NCBI RefSeq assembly: GCF_965224175.1
Contig: NZ_OZ245041.1
Span: 5,022,001 to 5,086,000, forward strand
Reading direction: 5' to 3'
Length of the DNA stretch: 64,000 bases
Origin: Kordia sp965224175
GTDB lineage: Bacteria; Bacteroidota; Bacteroidia; Flavobacteriales; Flavobacteriaceae
The notes under the pieces are model-generated. The model ran no database searches, was not told where the DNA came from, and saw only the letters and a program-made list of their open reading frames with translations. The first letter of the stretch is position 1; each line of letters starts with the position of its first letter. The translations under genes and the position numbers were made by a program. Below, in pieces: positions 60,037 to 64,000 of this stretch.

Positions 60037-60756
60037 ATGAATCGAATTTATTTAATAGCATTTGCATTTGTCATTACATATGCAATTTCCTGTACAACAC
60101 AAGAAAAAAACAAAACAGCAAACGATAAAAATATCAGTATGAATAAAGTAAATGAAAATTTACCAACAATAGGAATTTTAATCTTTGAAGGTGTCATTAT
60201 GAATGAAGTCATTGCACCTTTAGATGTGTTTTCTAAAAATGAAAAAAATAGCGATAATCAATTATTTAATGTGATTCTTATAGCAAAAGAACACAAAACG
60301 TATGTAAGTGCGCAAGGTTTACAGATACTTCCTGATTACACACTAGCAGATGTCCCAAACTTAAAGGTGCTAGTAGTTCCAAGTTCTTATACACCTGAAA
60401 AACAAACAGCAGATAAAGAACTTATTGAATTTATCAAACAACAAAATCAAGTTACAGATTATATCTCAAGTCATTGTGCAGGAGCTTTTTTAATTGGAGA
60501 AGCAGGTATTGCAGCAGATAAAAATATTGTAACATATGTAACAGGAGGAGAGTTATTAAAAGAGCAATATCCAAATTTAAAAGTAGCAGATGATACCAAA
60601 GTTGCTACCATGAAAGATGGAAAGTTTTTATCGTCAAATGGAAACTTAGTAAGTTATACTTCTTCTTTAGAATTACTTGAAATTCTCACAAACAAAACAC
60701 AACGTTTATATGTTGAAGAATCAATTTTATTAAATGAATTAAAAGCAGCAAAATAA
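60037..60756 (+). CDS. DJ-1/PfpI family lipoprotein
   Basis: A 239-residue protein with lipobox AISC (Cys19), so unlike most DJ-1 proteins it is exported. E51 (LIFEGVIMNE), the nucleophile C147 in SSHCAGAFLIGEAG and the closing TSSLELLEIL are as in the AraC-GATase1-like or isonitrile hydratase subgroup. Reactive-carbonyl or isonitrile chemistry is possible. It is coupled to the ABM gene and followed 8 bases later by the beta-helix gene. Confidence 0.82.
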   Translation: MNRIYLIAFAFVITYAISCTTQEKNKTANDKNISMNKVNENLPTIGILIFEGVIMNEVIAPLDVFSKNEKNSDNQLFNVILIAKEHKTYVSAQGLQILPDYTLADVPNLKVLVVPSSYTPEKQTADKELIEFIKQQNQVTDYISSHCAGAFLIGEAGIAADKNIVTYVTGGELLKEQYPNLKVADDTKVATMKDGKFLSSNGNLVSYTSSLELLEILTNKTQRLYVEESILLNELKAAK

Positions 60757-60763
60757 AAAATCA

Positions 60764-62830
60764 ATGCATTATAAATACCGTTTTTTAAGTTTCGTCTTTT
60801 TCTTTTTTCTCTATGGACAATTACTTTTTGCACAAGCTTGGTCGTATGTAGGCATTCCTTATACAGATTGGACCTATGATCCGTTTACAATTGAACTGTC
60901 TAAACCTTCACAATGGCCTATGGCAGCCGCTGAGAAATTTTACTATGTTGCTCCAGATCATCCAAACGCTACAGATGCCATCATAAATGGAGAACTGACT
61001 GGAACATACGGAAGATACGGCTATCCAGATAAACCACGTTTAACAATTCCTTCAAACGGTTGGATTGGTGATACATTTGAAGCAGGAACTGTTATTTGGT
61101 TAAAAGGCGGAACCTACGGTATCAATCATAATTTTTATGGCACTTGGTCTCCTGAATTTCATGGAACAAGCTCACAACCTGTTTGGATTCACGGAGATCC
61201 TGACGACAAACCAACATTTAAAGGACTTTTATTAGGAATGTATAACAGTCGTCATACTATTGTAGACAATATTCAATGGAATGGTGATAATACAACGAAC
61301 ACAGTGTTGACATTAACTCGAGATAGAGCAGGAGCAACGCATCACATTACATTAAAAAATCTTCTTTTTGAAAATCTAGATTATATTGGCGGCGGCGGAG
61401 CTATTGTCGGATTAACTTCTAATACAGCCACTGGAGCAGAATTACATGATGTAGTTGCCTACAATAATGTATTTAAAAACTGTGGCGGAGGTTATGATTG
61501 GAGCACAAATGATAATGATCAACATGCATACAAAGTAAATGGTACTATTAACGGTAATGAAGTATACAGAGTGTGGATCGTTAAAAATAATGCTGTCATA
61601 GGTGATACTGCAGATCCAGTTGATGGCTTGTATAAAAGTTTATCTGGAAATTTAGTACAAGTTGGAGATCAGATAGCAACAAGTGGTGGGAATCATCATG
61701 TGTTTGTCGCTGGAAATTATCAAGAGTTCTCACGTCAAGCCTTAGGTTGGACCAAAAGAGCTTCAGATGTTATCTTTTCTAGTAATCATTGTACAGATAC
61801 ATATGCTTTAGCAGGAGGAAACGGACAAGCATTCGGGCATCAATATAATCTGGGAAGCTATAATTGGTGGATTGCAAATATTGCTACCCGAAATGGAACA
61901 GGCTGGCAGCATACTGCAAACGATCCGATGGAAGGACCACTGTTTATTATAGGAAATCTTTTTTATAACAACAGAGATAATGAAAGTAATACCAACTGGC
62001 GCTTATGTTCAGGAATTACTTTATTCTCTCAACACGGAGAACATTATATTATTAATAATGTTTTTGATAATAGTTGTCATGGAATATGGTCTGGTACTAA
62101 TAGACATGGTAATACAGATAAATTACATATTTACAATAATATCTTTACCAATATCTCTGCAACGGTAGATCAATCTTCAAGAGCAATGACATTCGATACC
62201 ACAAATGGAATGGACGTTTATTTGGGAAACAATCTTTTTGACTCGTACAATGGAGACGTAAGAATAAACGGAACAAATTATGTGACAATAAACGATCTCA
62301 ACAATCAAACATGGGCAACAAATAATATTACCGGAGCTCCATTATATATAGATGCAAATAATGAAAACTATGATATTTCTCAAAATTCACCCGCCATTGA
62401 CAATGGAACACAAACCTATATAGATGGTTCACTAGATGCGTATCAACAGTATATCGATAGATATTCAGGAGATCCCCAATATCCTGGAAACCCCCAAGAT
62501 TACTGGCCTGAAGATATTCTTCATAGAAACCGAATTGTCAATGGCGTTGTTGATATAGGAGCGCATGAATACGGAACTACCTTATCGGTTACAGATGATA
62601 TTCTAAATCCTAACATCAAGATTTATCCTAATCCAACGGACGATATCATACATATCAATCTTGGAAACGAAAATTTCTTATCAGCAATACTTTATGATGT
62701 ATCAGGAAAAAAGATTAAAACAATACATAAGGCAACATTCTCTTTAAAAGAACTAAGTCAAGGTGTTTATATCATTAAAATTTTCACTCAAAGTGGAAAT
62801 GTATCTCATAAAAGAATAATTAAGCAATAA
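60764..62830 (+). CDS. Secreted right-handed beta-helix protein with T9SS sorting domain
   Basis: A 688-residue protein: signal peptide (ends LLFAQ, about residue 24), then repeated Asn/Gly-rich turns such as HTIVDNIQWNGDNTTNTVLTL, HHITLKNLLFENLDYIGGGG and NNVFDNSCHGIWSGT that form parallel beta-helix coils, as in polysaccharide lyases and hydrolases. The C-terminal 70 residues (IYPNPTDDIIHINL...SGKKIKTI...YIIKIFTQSGNVSHKRIIKQ) are a type A type IX secretion tail. It is therefore exported and fixed or released at the cell surface. The substrate is unknown. Confidence 0.85.
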   Translation: MHYKYRFLSFVFFFFLYGQLLFAQAWSYVGIPYTDWTYDPFTIELSKPSQWPMAAAEKFYYVAPDHPNATDAIINGELTGTYGRYGYPDKPRLTIPSNGWIGDTFEAGTVIWLKGGTYGINHNFYGTWSPEFHGTSSQPVWIHGDPDDKPTFKGLLLGMYNSRHTIVDNIQWNGDNTTNTVLTLTRDRAGATHHITLKNLLFENLDYIGGGGAIVGLTSNTATGAELHDVVAYNNVFKNCGGGYDWSTNDNDQHAYKVNGTINGNEVYRVWIVKNNAVIGDTADPVDGLYKSLSGNLVQVGDQIATSGGNHHVFVAGNYQEFSRQALGWTKRASDVIFSSNHCTDTYALAGGNGQAFGHQYNLGSYNWWIANIATRNGTGWQHTANDPMEGPLFIIGNLFYNNRDNESNTNWRLCSGITLFSQHGEHYIINNVFDNSCHGIWSGTNRHGNTDKLHIYNNIFTNISATVDQSSRAMTFDTTNGMDVYLGNNLFDSYNGDVRINGTNYVTINDLNNQTWATNNITGAPLYIDANNENYDISQNSPAIDNGTQTYIDGSLDAYQQYIDRYSGDPQYPGNPQDYWPEDILHRNRIVNGVVDIGAHEYGTTLSVTDDILNPNIKIYPNPTDDIIHINLGNENFLSAILYDVSGKKIKTIHKATFSLKELSQGVYIIKIFTQSGNVSHKRIIKQ

Positions 62831-63130
62831 ACTCAGTACCCAATATATTTATATTATTCAACGATACATTCACGTAGAAAGAATAATTCCCTAAAACTTT
62901 CATCGTCTATAATAAACGATAAAGTATTTTTCAATTTTTAAAAATCAAATTATAATACATCCTTCTTTCAGAAATTTAAGAGATGGAAAAATTACTACAT
63001 CAATAATTTTTCCATCTCTTATTTCCTTTTTAACCCTTATTTTTTCCTCTTAGCAAAGGTTTATAGTATATACTTTGCTTGTAAGTGCTTGATTTGTGGA
63101 AGATTTAAAAAACAAATAACTTTTAACAAA
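62831..63130. other. Intergenic region between the beta-helix gene and the repeat lipoprotein
   Basis: A 300-base gap. At 62978-63020 is a 17-base perfect inverted repeat with a 9-base loop, probably the terminator of the preceding gene. An ATCGT/ACGAT pair near 62905-62925 is weak. From 63040 on the DNA is AT-rich and should hold the promoter of the next gene; no exact TAnnTTTG is visible. No open frame. Confidence 0.5.
62978..63020 (+). terminator. Long inverted repeat, probable terminator after the beta-helix gene
   Basis: Arms AAGAGATGGAAAAATTA (62978-62994) and TAATTTTTCCATCTCTT (63004-63020), 17 of 17 paired. There is no uninterrupted T run, but the sequence after it is pyrimidine-rich. 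It sits about 150 bases after the stop codon. Confidence 0.55.
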
Positions 63131-64000
63131 ATGAAAAAAAATAATACAAAAAGCACGTTCTTTTTTATAGCATTGATGATTTTATTACAAAGTTGCAGCA
63201 GTGATGATGATGCTACTTTAGTTGATCCGCAACCAAATACTTCAACAGTTCAATTAGCAAATAATGCTACATTAGGAAATATTCTAACAGATGCAGAAGG
63301 TAAATCTCTTTATTTCTTCTCTAGAGATACTAAAGATACTTCAGCATGTTTAGGTGGATGTGTAGATGTTTGGCCAATATTTTACGCTGAAAATTTATCA
63401 GCTGGAACGGGATTAAATACAGCCGACTTTGCAACAATTACACGTACAGATGGGCAATTACAAACAACGTACAAAGGTTGGCCATTATATTACTTTGCGA
63501 ATGATAACGCTGCTGGCGATACAAACGGAGAAGATGTAAACAATGTTTGGTATGTAGCCAAACCAGATTATTCACTCATGTACGCACAATCACAATTAGT
63601 AGGTCATGACGGTAATAACTACACAAGTACTTATACACTAGGTGATGAAGCTACAAGCTATATTGTTAGTATAGGAGGAAGAACTATGTATACGTTTATG
63701 AATGACACACGTAACACAAACAATTTTACAAACGCAGATTTTTCAAACAATGGCGTATGGCCAATAGTAGAAATAACATTAGATCAAATACCAAGTATTT
63801 TAAACAATGATGATTTCGGAACAATTGATGTTCACGGTAGAACGCAATTAACGTATAGAGGTTGGCCATTATATTATTTTGGTCAAGACACAGTTAGAGG
63901 TGAAAACAAAGGAATAAGCTTTCCAGCTCCAGGTGTTTGGCCAATTGCGAATGTAAATACTGAAATGGCTCCAATGCCAGATTCTCCGACAGTTCAGTTG
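63131..64000 (+). CDS. COG4315-type repeat lipoprotein (3' end outside window)
   Basis: An open frame of 290 residues from ATG 63131 to the window edge, no stop. Lipobox LLQSC (Cys22), then imperfect repeats of the secreted repeat family seen in COG4315/PF03640 proteins: GKSLYFFSRDTKDTSACLGGC, YKGWPLYYFANDNAAGDT, GRTMYTFMNDTRNTNNF and YRGWPLYYFGQDTVRGE, each ending in VWPI or VWYV. The last residues PTVQL repeat the opening STVQLANNAT, so another unit begins. The function of the family is unknown; surface location is likely. Confidence 0.82.
   Translation, partial: MKKNNTKSTFFFIALMILLQSCSSDDDATLVDPQPNTSTVQLANNATLGNILTDAEGKSLYFFSRDTKDTSACLGGCVDVWPIFYAENLSAGTGLNTADFATITRTDGQLQTTYKGWPLYYFANDNAAGDTNGEDVNNVWYVAKPDYSLMYAQSQLVGHDGNNYTSTYTLGDEATSYIVSIGGRTMYTFMNDTRNTNNFTNADFSNNGVWPIVEITLDQIPSILNNDDFGTIDVHGRTQLTYRGWPLYYFGQDTVRGENKGISFPAPGVWPIANVNTEMAPMPDSPTVQL

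Noticed and set aside
1..64000. A lanthipeptide or other RiPP biosynthetic cluster with enzymes in the window
   Set aside because: Every gene near the eight peptides was read for LanB, LanC, LanM, radical SAM, YcaO or peptidase-ABC features; none is present. The peptides are orphan precursors here.
1..64000. CRISPR array or cas genes
   Set aside because: No series of regularly spaced direct repeats was seen and no Cas-like protein is encoded.

Overview
The window is low-GC, coding-dense DNA from a marine-type member of the Bacteroidota, almost certainly family Flavobacteriaceae. Evidence: the gliding protein GldI, a type IX secretion C-terminal tail, a TonB receptor with an N-terminal carboxypeptidase-like domain, DUF6122/DUF3822/DUF6503 genes, and promoters of the TTG-N17-20-TAnnTTTG type in place of Shine-Dalgarno-led sigma70 genes. 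The many short Cys/Thr-rich peptides with MKK-L.L.K..IS.L-GG leaders resemble those of Kordia and relatives; the genus is an inference.

Layout. 1-1.5 kb: end of a WbqC-like gene, a DUF6122 membrane protein and a lone HNH-like gene. 1.5-6.4 kb (minus): small membrane protein, mutL, two rhomboids and an EEP-family phosphodiesterase/nuclease in one operon. 7.2-13.4 kb: purA, fur, a relA/spoT homologue and an SPOUT rRNA/tRNA methyltransferase, with three precursor peptides lying between fur and relA. 13.6-20.2 kb: DUF6503 lipoprotein, a small secreted protein, two secreted amidohydrolases and a Cys-peptidase-like lipoprotein. 20.3-24.2 kb: TonB receptor plus beta-propeller phytase, a phytate-scavenging pair. 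24.3-27 kb: DUF3810 membrane zincin and PepD. 27.1-28.7 kb: four more precursor peptides on the minus strand. 28.9-39.3 kb: PPIase, gldI, NrnA-type DHH phosphoesterase, ndk, DUF721, recF, TPR protein, ribH, rsmD, DUF3822, pilin-like protein and a RecD-like helicase. 39.5-45.3 kb: lipoprotein, EF-hand membrane protein, kdsB, HAD phosphatase, CAT-like acyltransferase, KdnB-like dehydrogenase and a PlsC-like acyltransferase. 45.3-48.6 kb: AraC regulator, NTF2-like, enoyl-CoA hydratase-like and AhpD-like genes. 48.8 kb: an eighth precursor peptide. 49.2-51.6 kb: poorly known genes, one SLOG-like. 51.7-56.2 kb (minus): udk, ftsB/divIC-like, mutA and mutB. 56.4 kb: tRNA-Pro(UGG). 56.7-60.8 kb: two Crp/Fnr regulators and a run of small redox-type genes. 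60.8-64 kb: a secreted beta-helix protein and the start of a COG4315-type repeat lipoprotein.

The most unusual content is the set of eight small precursor peptides in three places. Leaders are nearly constant (GG at residues 23-28) while the Cys/Thr-rich cores are all different, and no modification enzyme, cyclase or peptidase-transporter is present. Three of the four genes at 27-28.3 kb share an upstream AGGAAAAACAC box at an almost fixed distance (48-49 bp) from a -7-like element, which points to coordinated control. The window looks like part of a genome-wide, dispersed substrate library served in trans by enzymes encoded elsewhere; that last step is inference.
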